Origin: an uncultured Blautia sp.
Lineage (GTDB): Bacteria; Bacillota; Clostridia; Lachnospirales; Lachnospiraceae
Reading direction: 5' to 3'
NCBI GenBank assembly: GCA_934364795.1
Contig: CAKRMK010000018.1
Coordinates: forward strand, 1-64,000
DNA length: 64,000 nt
Under the pieces are notes generated by a model that ran no database searches, had not been told where the DNA came from, and was given only the letters and a program-made list of their open reading frames with translations. The stretch's first letter is position 1. The number at the start of each line of letters is the position of its first letter. The translations under genes and the position numbers were made by a program. Positions 34,139-44,415 of the stretch are shown piece by piece.

Positions 34139-36976
34139 TTATTTCAGATATTTTGCAACATATTTACCTGTATAGGACGCCGGATTCAATGCCACTTCCT
34201 CCGGAGTTCCCTTAGCAACAACAGTTCCACCACCATCGCCTCCTTCAGGACCTATATCAATAATATAGTCTGCAGTTTTTATCACATCCAGATTATGCTC
34301 AATTACAACTACAGTATTTCCACCGTCAGAAAGACGTCGCAAAATCTCAACCAGTTTCTGCACATCTGCGAAATGCAATCCTGTAGTAGGCTCATCCAGA
34401 ATATAGATTGTCTTTCCAGTACTGCGCTTACTAAGTTCCGTAGCCAGTTTAATACGCTGTGCTTCACCACCGGAAAGTGTGGTAGAAGGCTGTCCCAGAC
34501 GGATATAGGAAAGTCCTACATCATACAATGTTTCAATCTTCCTGCGGATAGATGGTACATTTTCAAAGAAGGTCATAGCTTCTTCCACTGTCATATTCAA
34601 AACATCGTAAATACTTTTATCTTTATACTTTACTTCCAGAGTCTCTCTGTTGTATCGCTTGCCTTTGCAGACTTCACAGGGAACATAAACATCCGGCAAA
34701 AAGTGCATTTCTATCTTAATAATGCCATCACCGCTGCATGCCTCACAGCGTCCTCCCTTTACGTTGAAGCTGAAACGTCCTTTTTTATATCCTTTAGCCT
34801 TGGCATCTGCTGTAGCAGCAAACAGATCACGTATCTGATCAAACACCCCTGTGTACGTGGCAGGATTGGATCTGGGAGTCCTGCCAATGGGAGACTGGTC
34901 AATGGCAATTACCTTATCCAGCTGCTCTATTCCGATAATATCATCATGCTTTCCGGGAACCACACGTGCCCTGTTTAGAGTCTTCGCCAAATGCTTATAC
35001 AGAATTTCATTGATCAAAGAACTCTTTCCTGATCCTGAAACGCCTGTAATACAGCTCATAATTCCAAGGGGAATATCTACATCAATATGTTTCAGGTTAT
35101 TCTCAGCTGCTCCCTTAATAGTGAGAAAACCTGTAGGAGTTTTTCGTACCTCCGGTACCGGAATCTTCAGCTTTCCGCTAAGATAAGCACCTGTAATGGA
35201 ACCCGGGTTCTTCATCAGCTCTTCGGCAGTTCCCATTCCCACAAGCTGACCTCCATGTTCTCCTGCTCCCGGGCCTATATCCACAATACAATCTGCAGCA
35301 CGCATAGTATCTTCATCATGTTCTACCACGATCAGACTGTTTCCCAGATCTCTTAAATGCATCAGTGCTCCCAGAAGTTTGTCGTTGTCTCTTTGATGCA
35401 AACCGATACTGGGTTCATCCAAAATATAGGCAACACCTACCAGACCTGATCCTATCTGGGTAGCAAGACGGATACGCTGTGCCTCACCGCCAGAAAGTGT
35501 TCCTGTAGCTCTGCCCAGTGAAAGATATTCCAGTCCCACATCTGCCAGGAAACCTACTCTGGCCTTGATTTCCTTTAAAATCTGCTTTCCAATAAGCTGT
35601 TGCTGTGGAGATAACTGCATTTCCTGAAGAAATACTTTCAGCTTATCAATAGACATATTTGTTATCTCATAAATGTTTTTATCTGCTACTGTAACCGCCA
35701 GAGATTCCTTCTTCAAACGCTGTCCCTTACATGCTGTACAAGGTGTGATCTGCATAAAGCTTTCATATTCCTGCTTCATAGCTTCCGAACCAGTTTCTTT
35801 ATAACGCTGTTCCACATTCCGGATCAGCCCTGGAAATGCAACGTCATAAACACCTTCTCCTCGCTGCCCTTTATAATAAACCTTAATAGAATGTCCTCCG
35901 GTTCCAAAAAGAATAATATCCTGGATCTTCTTTGGATAATCCTGAAACGGTGTATCCAGACTGAAGTCATATTCCTTACAAAGCGCTGATAAAATTGCAT
36001 AAGTAAAGCTGCTCTTATCTGTGCAGGACTGCCATCCCATTACAACAATAGCCCCCTGTGAAATACTAAGGGATTTGTCTGGAATCATCAGCTCCGGATC
36101 AAATTCCATCTTATATCCAAGTCCCAAACACTGTGGGCATGCCCCAAAAGGATTGTTGAAAGAAAAACTTCTGGGTTCTATTTCATCAATACTGATTCCA
36201 CAGTCCGGGCAGGAAAAGCTCTGGCTGAAATTCATGTAATTCCCGTCCATGGTATCTACAACAGCCAGCCCGTCTGCAAGATTTAAAACTGTCTCCAGTG
36301 AATCCGTCAGCCTTTTCTCAATTCCCGGCTTCACAATAAGACGATCTACAATAATGGCAATGGTATGTTTGATATTCTTGTCCAGAGTAATTTCCTCTGA
36401 AAGCTCATAAACATTCCCATCAATCTCTGCTCTTACATAGCCGCTTTTTCTGGCCTGATCCAAAAGCTTGGCATGAGTTCCCTTGCGTCCCCTTACTACC
36501 GGAGCCAGAAGCTGAATCTTCGTCCTCTGTGGAAGCTCCATAATCTGATCTACCATCTGGTCTACCGTCTGCTTGGCAATCACCTTACCGCATTTGGGAC
36601 AATGGGGAATTCCCACACGAGCATACAAAAGCCTGAAATAATCATAAATCTCTGTAACCGTTCCCACTGTAGATCTGGGATTGCGGTTCGTAGACTTCTG
36701 ATCTATAGAAATTGCAGGCGGAAGTCCTTCTATACTCTCTACGTCCGGCTTCTCCATCTGTCCAAGGAACTGTCTGGCATAAGAAGACAGAGACTCCATA
36801 TACCGTCTCTGGCCTTCTGCATATATAGTATCAAAGGCAAGGGAAGATTTACCGGAACCACTTAATCCGGTAAGAACCACAAACTTATCCCTGGGAATAT
36901 CCACGCTTAAATTCTTCAGATTATTCTCATTCGCTCCTCTGATCCTGATAAATTGTTTTTTATTTTCAGCTACCAT
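34139..36976 (-). CDS. uvrA: excinuclease ABC subunit A
   Basis: 945 residues from ATG 36976 (TGGAGG upstream). Two ABC modules with Walker [12 protein letters not shown] near residue 33 and [10 protein letters not shown] near 640, signature LSGGEAQRI in both halves, and zinc-binding cysteine clusters (CPDC..CPQC; CTAC; CEAC..CEVC). UvrA dimers scan DNA for bulky lesions and load UvrB in nucleotide excision repair. uvrB is not adjacent. The promoter carries a LexA/SOS box. The leader contains an end of the palindromic repeat. Confidence 0.98.
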   Translation of the reverse strand: MVAENKKQFIRIRGANENNLKNLSVDIPRDKFVVLTGLSGSGKSSLAFDTIYAEGQRRYMESLSSYARQFLGQMEKPDVESIEGLPPAISIDQKSTNRNPRSTVGTVTEIYDYFRLLYARVGIPHCPKCGKVIAKQTVDQMVDQIMELPQRTKIQLLAPVVRGRKGTHAKLLDQARKSGYVRAEIDGNVYELSEEITLDKNIKHTIAIIVDRLIVKPGIEKRLTDSLETVLNLADGLAVVDTMDGNYMNFSQSFSCPDCGISIDEIEPRSFSFNNPFGACPQCLGLGYKMEFDPELMIPDKSLSISQGAIVVMGWQSCTDKSSFTYAILSALCKEYDFSLDTPFQDYPKKIQDIILFGTGGHSIKVYYKGQRGEGVYDVAFPGLIRNVEQRYKETGSEAMKQEYESFMQITPCTACKGQRLKKESLAVTVADKNIYEITNMSIDKLKVFLQEMQLSPQQQLIGKQILKEIKARVGFLADVGLEYLSLGRATGTLSGGEAQRIRLATQIGSGLVGVAYILDEPSIGLHQRDNDKLLGALMHLRDLGNSLIVVEHDEDTMRAADCIVDIGPGAGEHGGQLVGMGTAEELMKNPGSITGAYLSGKLKIPVPEVRKTPTGFLTIKGAAENNLKHIDVDIPLGIMSCITGVSGSGKSSLINEILYKHLAKTLNRARVVPGKHDDIIGIEQLDKVIAIDQSPIGRTPRSNPATYTGVFDQIRDLFAATADAKAKGYKKGRFSFNVKGGRCEACSGDGIIKIEMHFLPDVYVPCEVCKGKRYNRETLEVKYKDKSIYDVLNMTVEEAMTFFENVPSIRRKIETLYDVGLSYIRLGQPSTTLSGGEAQRIKLATELSKRSTGKTIYILDEPTTGLHFADVQKLVEILRRLSDGGNTVVVIEHNLDVIKTADYIIDIGPEGGDGGGTVVAKGTPEEVALNPASYTGKYVAKYLK

Positions 36977-37025
36977 CTGTTCCTCCATTTCCAGAGTGTA
37001 GAAAATCTTTCTATTTTTCAGCAGA

Positions 37026-37047
37026 AAGCCTTTTGGGGGCATGCTCT
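37026..37047 (+). repeat. end of the palindromic interspersed repeat in the uvrA leader
   Basis: CCTTTTGGGGGCATGCTCTA matches the right terminus of the long copies (TTTTGGGGGCACGCTCTA). It lies between the uvrA promoter and its start codon, so it is transcribed in the uvrA 5' leader. Confidence 0.6.
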
Positions 37048-37099
37048 AAGTCACTCTTATGTTTATACTTCTTTTCTATTACAAAGTTTGTATTTTACA

Positions 37100-37128
37100 A
37101 GAATAGCATATGAACATATGTTCGTCAA
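37100..37128 (-). promoter_or_regulatory. uvrA promoter with embedded LexA (SOS) box
   Basis: Minus strand TTGACG (37128-37123), 17 bp spacer, TATTCT (37105-37100). Between the two hexamers lies CGAACATATGTTCA (37124-37111), matching the Gram-positive LexA/DinR consensus CGAAC-N4-GTTCG except for the last base. LexA bound there would block RNA polymerase directly. Confidence 0.88.
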
Positions 37129-37157
37129 GTAATTAATTTTACATTTTCAGACTTGCT

Positions 37158-38291
37158 TTAAATCAGAAAATCTGCCATAATACTATTACTCACATGGATT
37201 CCTGGTCTGGACAAAAAAATTCTGTCCTGTTCTTCTATTAACATTCCTGCTTTTTTATATTTTTCCAGTATCTCACCATATATATTTTCAACGGAAGTTC
37301 CGAAATATTCCTGAAATTCCTTTTTGGATATGCCATTTGTCATCCGAAGCCCCAGAAACATAAATTCGCCCATTTCATCTTCTTTGCAAAGAATTTCCTG
37401 GTCTTTTCGTATTTTCCCGGGAAATTCACTGTTTTCCATATATTCCTGCATATCCCGTGTATTGGAAAAACGCTTTTTTCCAAGTAAAGAAGCCGCTCCA
37501 AGCCCAAGTCCAAGATAATCATGCCTTTTCCAATATCCAATATTGTGCCTGCACTCCAGCCCTTCCCGGGCATAATTGGAAATTTCATACTGATGGTACC
37601 CATATTCTCTCAAAACAGCCGCCACATCCTCATACATCCTGTACTCCGTATCTTCATCCGGAAGCTCCAGTTTTCTTCTTGAAAAAGGCGTTCCCTCTTC
37701 AATAATCAAACTGTACGCTGAAATATGCTCCGGTCCGATTTCGGCAACTGTGCGAAGATTTTTTATCCATCCTTCGTATGTCTGTCCCGGAATGGCAAAC
37801 ATCAGATCCACATTAATATTAGAAAAGCCCGCTTCCCGTGCCATCCTGTAGCTTTCCAGAAATTGTCTGTAATCATGTATCCGCCCGAGAGTCTTTAATT
37901 CACTGTCTTTTGGCGACTGAAGTCCTATACTGATTCTGTTTATTCCATATTTTCTGTAAATTTCCAGTTTTTCTTTTGTAAGCGTTCCTGGATTTGCCTC
38001 AATTGTCAGCTCTGCATCAGGCGAAAACTGAAAATTCTCTTTCATTCCCTGTAAAAGTTTTTCCATAATATCGCATTCTAATACAGAAGGAGTTCCCCCT
38101 CCTATAAATACAGTATCAACCGGCCGCTTCTCTGCCTCCGAAACTGCTTTTATTTCCCGTAAAAGTGCATAAATATAAGATTCCTGTCCAGCCCTTGTTA
38201 CAGGACCAGACAGGAAATCACAATAATCACATTTCTTTATGCAAAACGGGATATGAAGATACAGCTCCAGGCCATTCTTCTGTATTCCCAT
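37158..38291 (-). CDS. hemW: radical SAM heme chaperone HemW (oxygen-independent coproporphyrinogen oxidase-like)
   Basis: 377 residues from ATG 38291 (AAGGAG 9 nt upstream); a longer reading frame starting at 38444 would overlap the upstream gene and lacks a site. The radical SAM cluster motif CIKKCDYCDF is near residue 18, followed by VFIGGGTPSVL and the GLQS and DLMFAIPGQT motifs. Now regarded as a heme chaperone rather than a HemN oxidase. It follows lepA and one small gene, as in many Firmicutes; here the expected hrcA-grpE-dnaK downstream is replaced by uvrA. Confidence 0.93.
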   Translation of the reverse strand: MGIQKNGLELYLHIPFCIKKCDYCDFLSGPVTRAGQESYIYALLREIKAVSEAEKRPVDTVFIGGGTPSVLECDIMEKLLQGMKENFQFSPDAELTIEANPGTLTKEKLEIYRKYGINRISIGLQSPKDSELKTLGRIHDYRQFLESYRMAREAGFSNINVDLMFAIPGQTYEGWIKNLRTVAEIGPEHISAYSLIIEEGTPFSRRKLELPDEDTEYRMYEDVAAVLREYGYHQYEISNYAREGLECRHNIGYWKRHDYLGLGLGAASLLGKKRFSNTRDMQEYMENSEFPGKIRKDQEILCKEDEMGEFMFLGLRMTNGISKKEFQEYFGTSVENIYGEILEKYKKAGMLIEEQDRIFLSRPGIHVSNSIMADFLI

Positions 38292-38307
38292 TCTGATTTT
38301 CTCCTTT

Positions 38308-38721
38308 TCACATACCGTTTGCAGACTCATCAGCAGAAACTTCTGACTCGTTATCAGTTTCTGCAGTATCCTTTGAAGTATCTCCTGCATTGTCTTTTTG
38401 CTGTGTATCAGTGCTGCTATCTTCTTTTTGCAGTAAATATTCATTTACCATGGTAACGCCGCCGCTTTGTGCTACTGCATCCTTGCTTACCTGCCGTGGA
38501 ACAACCGTGGGGGTAGGACTTGGAACAGGTGTAATCTTCATAACACTTGTAGATGCCGCATCCGGCTCTTCTGCGTTTTTTTTACTGCATGCACAGCTGC
38601 CTGCAAAAATCACGATTACCAGAAGAATTGCTGCCAGAATACCGCCCTTGATCCACTGCTCGCGGTCACTTCTGAAGCTTCTTCTTATTCTTTTGAACAG
38701 AACCCGTATCTTTGCTTTCAT
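38308..38721 (-). CDS. small membrane-anchored protein of unknown function
   Basis: 137 residues. Basic N-terminus (KRIRRSFRSDREQW), one membrane helix (about 27-43) ending in a GSCACSKK segment, then a Ser/Thr/Asp-rich extracytoplasmic region that contains PVPSPTPTVVP and an acidic end. No family recognised. It lies between lepA (25 nt) and hemW (16 nt) and is part of that operon. The cysteines after the helix are not in a good lipobox. Coding status is supported by position and length; function unknown. Confidence 0.7.
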   Translation of the reverse strand: MKAKIRVLFKRIRRSFRSDREQWIKGGILAAILLVIVIFAGSCACSKKNAEEPDAASTSVMKITPVPSPTPTVVPRQVSKDAVAQSGGVTMVNEYLLQKEDSSTDTQQKDNAGDTSKDTAETDNESEVSADESANGM

Positions 38722-38746
38722 TGGAATCCTCCATGTCCGCCTTCAG

Positions 38747-40555
38747 TTAATTTTCATCCAGCTTCAGAACACTCATAAATGCTTTCTGTGGAATCTCTAC
38801 ATTTCCAACCTGACGCATCCTCTTTTTACCTTCCTTCTGTTTTTCCAGAAGTTTCTTCTTACGGGAAATATCACCGCCATAGCATTTCGCAAGTACATCC
38901 TTTCGCATGGCCTTAACTGTTTCCCTGGCAATGATCTTGCTGCCCACAGCCGCCTGAATAGGGATTTCAAACAGCTGGCGCGGAATCTCATCCTTCAGCT
39001 TCTCGCACATCTTACGTCCTCTTTCATAAGATGTATCTGCATGCACAATAAAGGAAAGAGCATCTACCTCTTCTTTATTAACCAGAATATCCAGTTTTAC
39101 AAGCTCGCTTCTCTCATATCCGCAAAGCTCGTAATCCAGGGACGCATAGCCTCTGGAACGAGATTTCAAAGCATCAAAGAAATCATAAATGATCTCATTC
39201 AATGGAAGCTTATATTTCAGAAGTGCTCTCGTCTCTTCCATATATTCCATACCAAGATACTGACCACGGCGCTCCTGGCAAAGATCCATAATGGCACCAA
39301 TAAATTCTGTAGTCACCATAATCTCTGCATTTACAATAGGTTCTTCCATATATTCGATTTCGGACGGATCCGGAAGATTGGTCGGATTTGTCAGATCGAT
39401 CACTTCTCCGTTTGTCTTATGCACTTTATAAATAACACTTGGAGCAGTTGTTACAAGATCCAGGTCATATTCTCTTTCCAGACGCTCCTGAATAATTTCC
39501 AGATGAAGAAGACCCAGGAAACCACAGCGAAAACCAAATCCCAGAGCCACAGAAGTCTCCGGTTCATAGAAAAGAGAAGCATCGTTAAGCTGTAACTTTT
39601 CCAGTGCATCACGAAGATCTCCATATTTGGCACCATCAGCCGGATAAAGGCCACAGTAAACCATAGGATTCACTTTTTTGTATCCAGGAAGGGCTTCCTC
39701 ACATGGGCGGTTATTGTCTGTAATCGTATCACCTACGCGGGTGTCTCTTACATTCTTAATGCTTGCGGTAATGTATCCAACCATTCCTGCAGTCAGCTCT
39801 TCACATGGAATAAACTGTCCTGCTCCAAAATATCCAACTTCCACAACTTCTGCAACAAATCCGGTTGCCATCATGCGTATAGTAGTTCCTTTACGCACTT
39901 TTCCATCTACCATACGGCAAAAAACAATAGCACCTTTGTAAGAGTCATAAATAGAATCAAAAATCAATGCCTTCAGCGGAGCATCCGGATCTCCTGTCGG
40001 TGCCGGGATTTTGAAAACCACCTGTTCCAGAACCTGATCCACATTCAGTCCTGTTTTCGCAGAAATCTGTGGGGCATCCTGTGCCTCAAGACCGATCACA
40101 TCTTCAATTTCATTGATAACTCTCTCTGGCTCTGCACTTGGAAGATCCACCTTATTGATTACAGGAATTACCTCAAGGTCATGGTCTAATGCCATATAAA
40201 CGTTTGCAAGAGTCTGTGCCTCAATTCCCTGTGCGGCATCTACAACAAGAATTGCACCGTCGCATGCGGCAAGACTTCTGGAAACTTCGTAGTTAAAGTC
40301 CACATGCCCAGGTGTATCAATCAGGTTAAAAATATATTCTTCCCCGTCCTTACCATGATATACGGTACGGACAGCCTGGGACTTGATGGTAATTCCACGT
40401 TCTCTTTCAAGTTCCATATTATCCAGAACCTGCGCCTGCATTTCTCTCTCGGTCAGAAGACCTGTCATCTCTATAATTCTGTCGGCCAGTGTGGATTTGC
40501 CATGGTCGATATGTGCAATAATACAAAAATTACGAATTTTACTCTGGTCTGTCAT
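38747..40555 (-). CDS. lepA: elongation factor 4 (LepA), ribosome back-translocase GTPase
   Basis: 602 residues from ATG 40555, with AGAGGAGG 10 nt upstream; the longer frame to 40633 is not needed. GTPase motifs: [11 protein letters not shown] (G1), [10 protein letters not shown] (G3), NKVDLP (G4); then domain II, an EF-G-like domain and the LepA-specific C-terminal domain with [21 protein letters not shown] split around residues 565-590. Acts on stalled or mistranslocated ribosomes. Neighbours spoIIP and hemW match the Bacillus order. Confidence 0.98.
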   Translation of the reverse strand: MTDQSKIRNFCIIAHIDHGKSTLADRIIEMTGLLTEREMQAQVLDNMELERERGITIKSQAVRTVYHGKDGEEYIFNLIDTPGHVDFNYEVSRSLAACDGAILVVDAAQGIEAQTLANVYMALDHDLEVIPVINKVDLPSAEPERVINEIEDVIGLEAQDAPQISAKTGLNVDQVLEQVVFKIPAPTGDPDAPLKALIFDSIYDSYKGAIVFCRMVDGKVRKGTTIRMMATGFVAEVVEVGYFGAGQFIPCEELTAGMVGYITASIKNVRDTRVGDTITDNNRPCEEALPGYKKVNPMVYCGLYPADGAKYGDLRDALEKLQLNDASLFYEPETSVALGFGFRCGFLGLLHLEIIQERLEREYDLDLVTTAPSVIYKVHKTNGEVIDLTNPTNLPDPSEIEYMEEPIVNAEIMVTTEFIGAIMDLCQERRGQYLGMEYMEETRALLKYKLPLNEIIYDFFDALKSRSRGYASLDYELCGYERSELVKLDILVNKEEVDALSFIVHADTSYERGRKMCEKLKDEIPRQLFEIPIQAAVGSKIIARETVKAMRKDVLAKCYGGDISRKKKLLEKQKEGKKRMRQVGNVEIPQKAFMSVLKLDEN

Positions 40556-40654
40556 TCCAGACATTCCTCCTCTGATTTTGTGATAACTTCTTACTATCAG
40601 TGAATTATAGCACAGATTAATTCCGTTTGTCACTTTCTTTTCATATGATATGGC

Positions 40655-41848
40655 TCACTTGTTTCCCTGAAGTACACGATTCAGAATATCTGCAAAGGGT
40701 TCCATTGCATTTTTTACCTCCTGTACCGTGTTTGTCTGTGCCCCAGCTTCCAGCAAAAGAGCTCTTTTTTTCAGATGAAGGTTATAACGCAGTCCTGCCA
40801 GATAAATTCCTCTGTAAAAATCCGGATAATATAAAGCTGCCTGATATTCAAGCTGAAAAGAAAAAGCCAGATTATCCTGTATGTACGGATTTGGCAAATA
40901 AGATACTTTTCCCTGTGTATTTGTGTAACTTAATCCGTTATAAAAAAGAATTTTCGCCGTAGGTTTTCCATTTATTTCTGTTACAAGCCGCCTGTTCTCA
41001 TCGATTCCATCCCTGTGAAGGTCTATCACAACTTCTATGCCTGAATTTCCTTTTAATATATTTTCTATATAATTACAAGAGTACTCATATGCCTTATTTC
41101 TGTCCAGTTCCCCGCTCATCATATCAAAAGCTTCTGTTATATGAACCACCTGATAACCATATTGTTCTGTAAGAATTTGGGCAAGATAATCTCCCACTCC
41201 TACAATTGTATCTTCCTGTCTGCCTTCCCTGGAGTCCGCAAAAGTTTCCTGGGAATGGCTATGATAAATCAGGATCTGTGGATTTTCACTTTCTTTTTTT
41301 ATAGAAAAATCCTCTGCAAGAAAGTTTGCAGCGTTTAAATTTACAGCAGACGCATCGGTATTTTCATCCACAATATAAAAATTTTGAAGAAGAAAATCAT
41401 AATCTGATAAATTATCTGCGGAAAGATCCAGAGTTGGATGTGGAATTGCATTCACCGTTTTTGTTATGGGTACGGATGATTCCTGTGTATTATTTTGTGC
41501 TGACTTCTGGAAAGCATCCTGTTCTGTATTTTGCCCGGGCTCCTGGGAAGCCTCCTGCACTGCATTTTGTCCGGACTCCTGGGAAGCTTCCTTTATCTTA
41601 TTTTGCTCTGTTTTTTGCGAATTTTTCCCAATATAACCCCCATTTGCCTGTGTCAGAGTATTGCTTGTCTCTTCATCTATCTCTATCCAGGTTTCCTGTA
41701 CCTTTTCCTCTATAAAATAATAAAAAGGAAACTGCCTGTACACATTTTCCATAATTTTCCACATGGAAAATGGTTCTGGCAGCATAGCCAGAACCGCGAA
41801 AAAGCACAGGCATAAAAAGACACAGAACACCTTCTGGAATCTTGTCAC
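40655..41848 (-). CDS. spoIIP: stage II sporulation protein P
   Basis: 397 residues starting with GTG (AGAGGTGA upstream). An N-terminal membrane helix (about 9-28), a Gln/Glu/Ser-rich linker containing short repeats of the ESGQNAVQEASQ type (about 85-130), and the C-terminal SpoIIP amidase/endopeptidase domain with ILIYHSHSQETF and VVIDLHRDG. SpoIIP works with SpoIID and SpoIIM to remodel septal peptidoglycan during engulfment. Strong evidence that the organism forms endospores. Adjacent to gpr, as in Bacillus. Confidence 0.95.
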   Translation of the reverse strand: MTRFQKVFCVFLCLCFFAVLAMLPEPFSMWKIMENVYRQFPFYYFIEEKVQETWIEIDEETSNTLTQANGGYIGKNSQKTEQNKIKEASQESGQNAVQEASQEPGQNTEQDAFQKSAQNNTQESSVPITKTVNAIPHPTLDLSADNLSDYDFLLQNFYIVDENTDASAVNLNAANFLAEDFSIKKESENPQILIYHSHSQETFADSREGRQEDTIVGVGDYLAQILTEQYGYQVVHITEAFDMMSGELDRNKAYEYSCNYIENILKGNSGIEVVIDLHRDGIDENRRLVTEINGKPTAKILFYNGLSYTNTQGKVSYLPNPYIQDNLAFSFQLEYQAALYYPDFYRGIYLAGLRYNLHLKKRALLLEAGAQTNTVQEVKNAMEPFADILNRVLQGNK

Positions 41849-41916
41849 AGGATCACCTCTTTAAGGTTATACTATGTGGCAATACCCTTCATTATGTTTC
41901 TTCTTTCAAACATACT

Positions 41917-42825
41917 CTAGAATTGCCCAAATGTCATATTCAGCCCTTCTGATATGGTAAAGCTAAGATATTTAACTGTTTCATCCACATCCTTTGGAGT
42001 TACAAACATCCCATGAAGATGGGGCGAAATCATTTCTGCCAGAAATTCTTTTTGCTCTGCCTCATCAAGAGTTTCCAGCAAATGCGCCATAGCATCATGA
42101 ACAATTGTTGCTGCATCCACAACAGTAGGAACCCCAATTCCAATTACCTTCACATTCAGATTTTCTTCTGTAAGTCCGTTCCTGTGATTTCCCACTCCGG
42201 AGCCAGGCATAATTCCGGTATCCGTGATCTGTATTGTCCGATTCAGCCTTTTTGTACTTCTTGCCGCAAGTGCATCTATGGCAATTACAACATCCGGTTT
42301 GGTAACAGACACAACTCCCTCAATAATTTCAGAAGTTTCCATTCCGGTCTGCCCCATTACTCCCGGAATAATCCCACTTACTTCATGCAAAACCGTTTCC
42401 TCTGTACTTTTCAGTCCATACTCACGGATCAGGTGTCTTGTCATCTGCAAATTGTTTATCACCATAGGACCCAGAGAATCTGCCGTAATCCCCTGATTTC
42501 CCAAGCCCACTACAAGTATGGATTTTTCTTTTCCCGTTCCCACCAGCTGTCTCAAATGTTTAGACAATTCTTCAGACACTTCTCTGTGATAGTCCTCATC
42601 TGGCGCAGAAAGCCCCTCTGATTCGATGGTAATATAAGTTCCCTGTGGACGCCCCATAGTTTTTGCACCATTTTCTGTTGTAATTTTTACTACTGTAGTC
42701 CGAATTTCTTTTTCTTCATTGTACACTTCCTTAACTTCAACACCGCGCACCTCTACATTTTCTTCCGTAAAACGTTCTCTGGCCTCTACCGCCAGATCTG
42801 TTCTGATTTTATAAGTCTCCAGCAT
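41917..42825 (-). CDS. gpr: GPR endopeptidase (germination protease)
   Basis: 302 residues from ATG 42825, with GGAGG 8 nt upstream. Family motifs: RTDLAVEARE at the N-terminal self-processing region, LVVGLGNQGITADSLGP (about 118-134, split) and IAIDALAARS. GPR is made as a zymogen in the forespore and degrades small acid-soluble spore proteins on germination. It is divergent from rpsT with overlapping upstream regions, the same arrangement as in Bacillus subtilis. No clear SigG promoter could be picked out by eye. Confidence 0.96.
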   Translation of the reverse strand: MLETYKIRTDLAVEARERFTEENVEVRGVEVKEVYNEEKEIRTTVVKITTENGAKTMGRPQGTYITIESEGLSAPDEDYHREVSEELSKHLRQLVGTGKEKSILVVGLGNQGITADSLGPMVINNLQMTRHLIREYGLKSTEETVLHEVSGIIPGVMGQTGMETSEIIEGVVSVTKPDVVIAIDALAARSTKRLNRTIQITDTGIMPGSGVGNHRNGLTEENLNVKVIGIGVPTVVDAATIVHDAMAHLLETLDEAEQKEFLAEMISPHLHGMFVTPKDVDETVKYLSFTISEGLNMTFGQF

Positions 42826-42879
42826 ACACCCTACCTCCAGTTCTTTTATAAGATTCCCATATTTTTGCAAAAATATGTA

Positions 42880-42908
42880 TTGACATTTTAAGGTAGTTAT
42901 TATAAACT
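42880..42908 (+). promoter_or_regulatory. promoter of rpsT and its leader
   Basis: Plus strand perfect TTGACA (42880-42885), 17 bp spacer, TAAACT (42903-42908). The roughly 80-nt leader contains two small hairpins (AGAC/GTCT at 42927-42940 and GTTTC/GAAAC at 42941-42953) that could take part in ribosomal-protein autoregulation; that is not demonstrated. Confidence 0.7.
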
Positions 42909-42992
42909 ATATAAGCATGTTCATAGAGACGCCCGTGTCTGTTTCTGTGAAACATTCACTTTATAATCACTCATGAATTGGAGGTGTACGAA

Positions 42993-43256
42993 TTGGCTAA
43001 CATCAAATCTGCAAAAAAGAGAATTTTAGTTAACAGAACAAAAGCTGCGAGAAACAAATCCATCCGTTCTGCTGTTAAAACTTCCATCAGAAAAGTTGAC
43101 GAGGCAGTAGCTAACAACGATAAGGCAGCAGCAGAGGTTGCATTAAAAGAGGCTATCTCTACAATCAGCAAAGCAACTTCCAAAGGTGTTTATCACAAAA
43201 ACAACTGCGCTAGAAAAGTTTCCCGTTTATCCAAAGCCGTTAACAGCATTGGCTAA
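42993..43256 (+). CDS. rpsT: 30S ribosomal protein S20
   Basis: 87 residues, lysine/alanine-rich helical protein beginning (M)ANIKSAKKR, with the family signature NKAARNKSIRSAVKT split at about 17-31. It binds 16S rRNA in the 30S body. The start is TTG at 42993: GGAGG (42980-42984) is 8 nt upstream and the next residues match other S20 proteins, whereas the longer frame starting at 42978 would put the ribosome binding site inside the gene. Single-gene transcript with its own promoter and terminator. Confidence 0.97.
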   Translation: MANIKSAKKRILVNRTKAARNKSIRSAVKTSIRKVDEAVANNDKAAAEVALKEAISTISKATSKGVYHKNNCARKVSRLSKAVNSIG

Positions 43257-43298
43257 TAGATATCTGAATTTTTAGTTATAAGCTTATAAGTGAAAATT

Positions 43299-43331
43299 AA
43301 GGCAGTCGAACCGTCATCGACTGCCTTTTTT
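43299..43331. terminator. terminator of rpsT, probably bidirectional with holA
   Basis: A perfect 11-bp stem AAGGCAGTCGA/TCGACTGCCTT (43299-43309 with 43317-43327), 7-nt loop, followed by T-run on the plus strand; the minus strand has a weaker TTAATTTT. It separates the convergent rpsT and holA genes. Confidence 0.9.
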
Positions 43332-43362
43332 CTTGTATTTCAGACTTACAGGACAAAAGCTT

Positions 43363-44349
43363 TTATGCTCTGGCAGAACTGTACTTTACAATAAGCAGTT
43401 CCACGCTTAACACATCCTGAAGCCTGCCTGTTTTCACCGCTTCCTCCGCATCCACAAAATCTGTTACAGCCTGCCTGAGCTCACTTATCCGGTAAGATCT
43501 TGCACAGGAAGCAATATTTCTCACAACAAAAGATGGCACACCTAATCTGGACGCCATTTCAGGCTGTGCCACACCTTCCTCTGTATATTCTTTTACCAAA
43601 AGAAGCTGTCGGAATTGTTTTGCCAATAAAAACAATATACGCATAGGAGGTTCTTTCAAAGTAAGAAGATCATAATACAGATCCAGAGCTTTTTTTTGAT
43701 TCTTTTCCGTCACTGCACGCACCATATCAAAAATTTTGTTCTGTGTCTGGGTTGTGCACACTGCCTGAATATCCTCTCTTGTCACTACATCCCGTTCCCC
43801 GGTATAGGAAATCAGCTTGTCCAGCTCCATACGCAGATTTCCCATATCCACACCGGTCATAGTAAGTAACAGTTCCATATCACGCTGTGTGATTTTTTTC
43901 CCCTCTTTTCCTAGAATTCCTGCGGCCCAGCGCATCAGCGTTTTCTCATCCTGCTGTACAAACTCTCCGATTCTCCCACACGCCTTTACAGCTTTATACA
44001 TGCGGTTTCGTTTGTCTACTTCATTTTCCACAAAAACAAGGCACAGATACTCTGGAAGCTCCTTCATATAATCTGCCAGTTCATCACATTTATTTTTGAA
44101 AAAGCCGGTATCCTCCAGAAGAATCACTCTTCTGTCTGCAAAAAATGGCATGGTTTCACAAAGGTCGATCAATTCTTTTACATCAATGTTTCGCCCTTCG
44201 TAATGATTAAAATTCATGGTATCGTCTTCAGGATTCAGCGCCTTTATCAAATTATGCTTATACTGCTGCTTCAGATAAGCTTCTTCCCCACACAGCAGAT
44301 AGGCCTGTTTAAAATTTCCTGTTTTAATATCTTCCTGAATCGTTTTCAA
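43363..44349 (-). CDS. holA: DNA polymerase III subunit delta
   Basis: About 328 residues. Clamp-loader fold: N-terminal domain starting KTIQEDIKTGNFKQAYLLCG, the GEEAYLKQQ segment and VILLEDTGFFKN, and C-terminal helical domain to residue 328. It opens the beta clamp in the clamp-loader complex. Start taken as TTG 44349, which has AGGAG 8 nt upstream; an ATG six codons earlier (44367) contains that site. Last gene of the comEA-RR-HK-gerM-comEC-holA run, next to rpsT as in Bacillus. Confidence 0.92.
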   Translation of the reverse strand: MKTIQEDIKTGNFKQAYLLCGEEAYLKQQYKHNLIKALNPEDDTMNFNHYEGRNIDVKELIDLCETMPFFADRRVILLEDTGFFKNKCDELADYMKELPEYLCLVFVENEVDKRNRMYKAVKACGRIGEFVQQDEKTLMRWAAGILGKEGKKITQRDMELLLTMTGVDMGNLRMELDKLISYTGERDVVTREDIQAVCTTQTQNKIFDMVRAVTEKNQKKALDLYYDLLTLKEPPMRILFLLAKQFRQLLLVKEYTEEGVAQPEMASRLGVPSFVVRNIASCARSYRISELRQAVTDFVDAEEAVKTGRLQDVLSVELLIVKYSSARA

Positions 44350-44415
44350 AATATGTGCTCCTGTCATTCTTTCAATTTATAAGTATTTCCGTGTCTTTAA
44401 CCTTACCACAAATTT

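Noticed and set aside
38292..38444. N-terminal extension of HemW by 51 codons
   Set aside because: The extension overlaps the preceding gene, is unlike HemW, and the internal ATG has a good AAGGAG site.
42927..42953. rpsT leader hairpins as a known ribosomal-protein leader motif
   Set aside because: Stems are only 4-5 bp and I cannot match them to a described leader family; noted only in the promoter entry.
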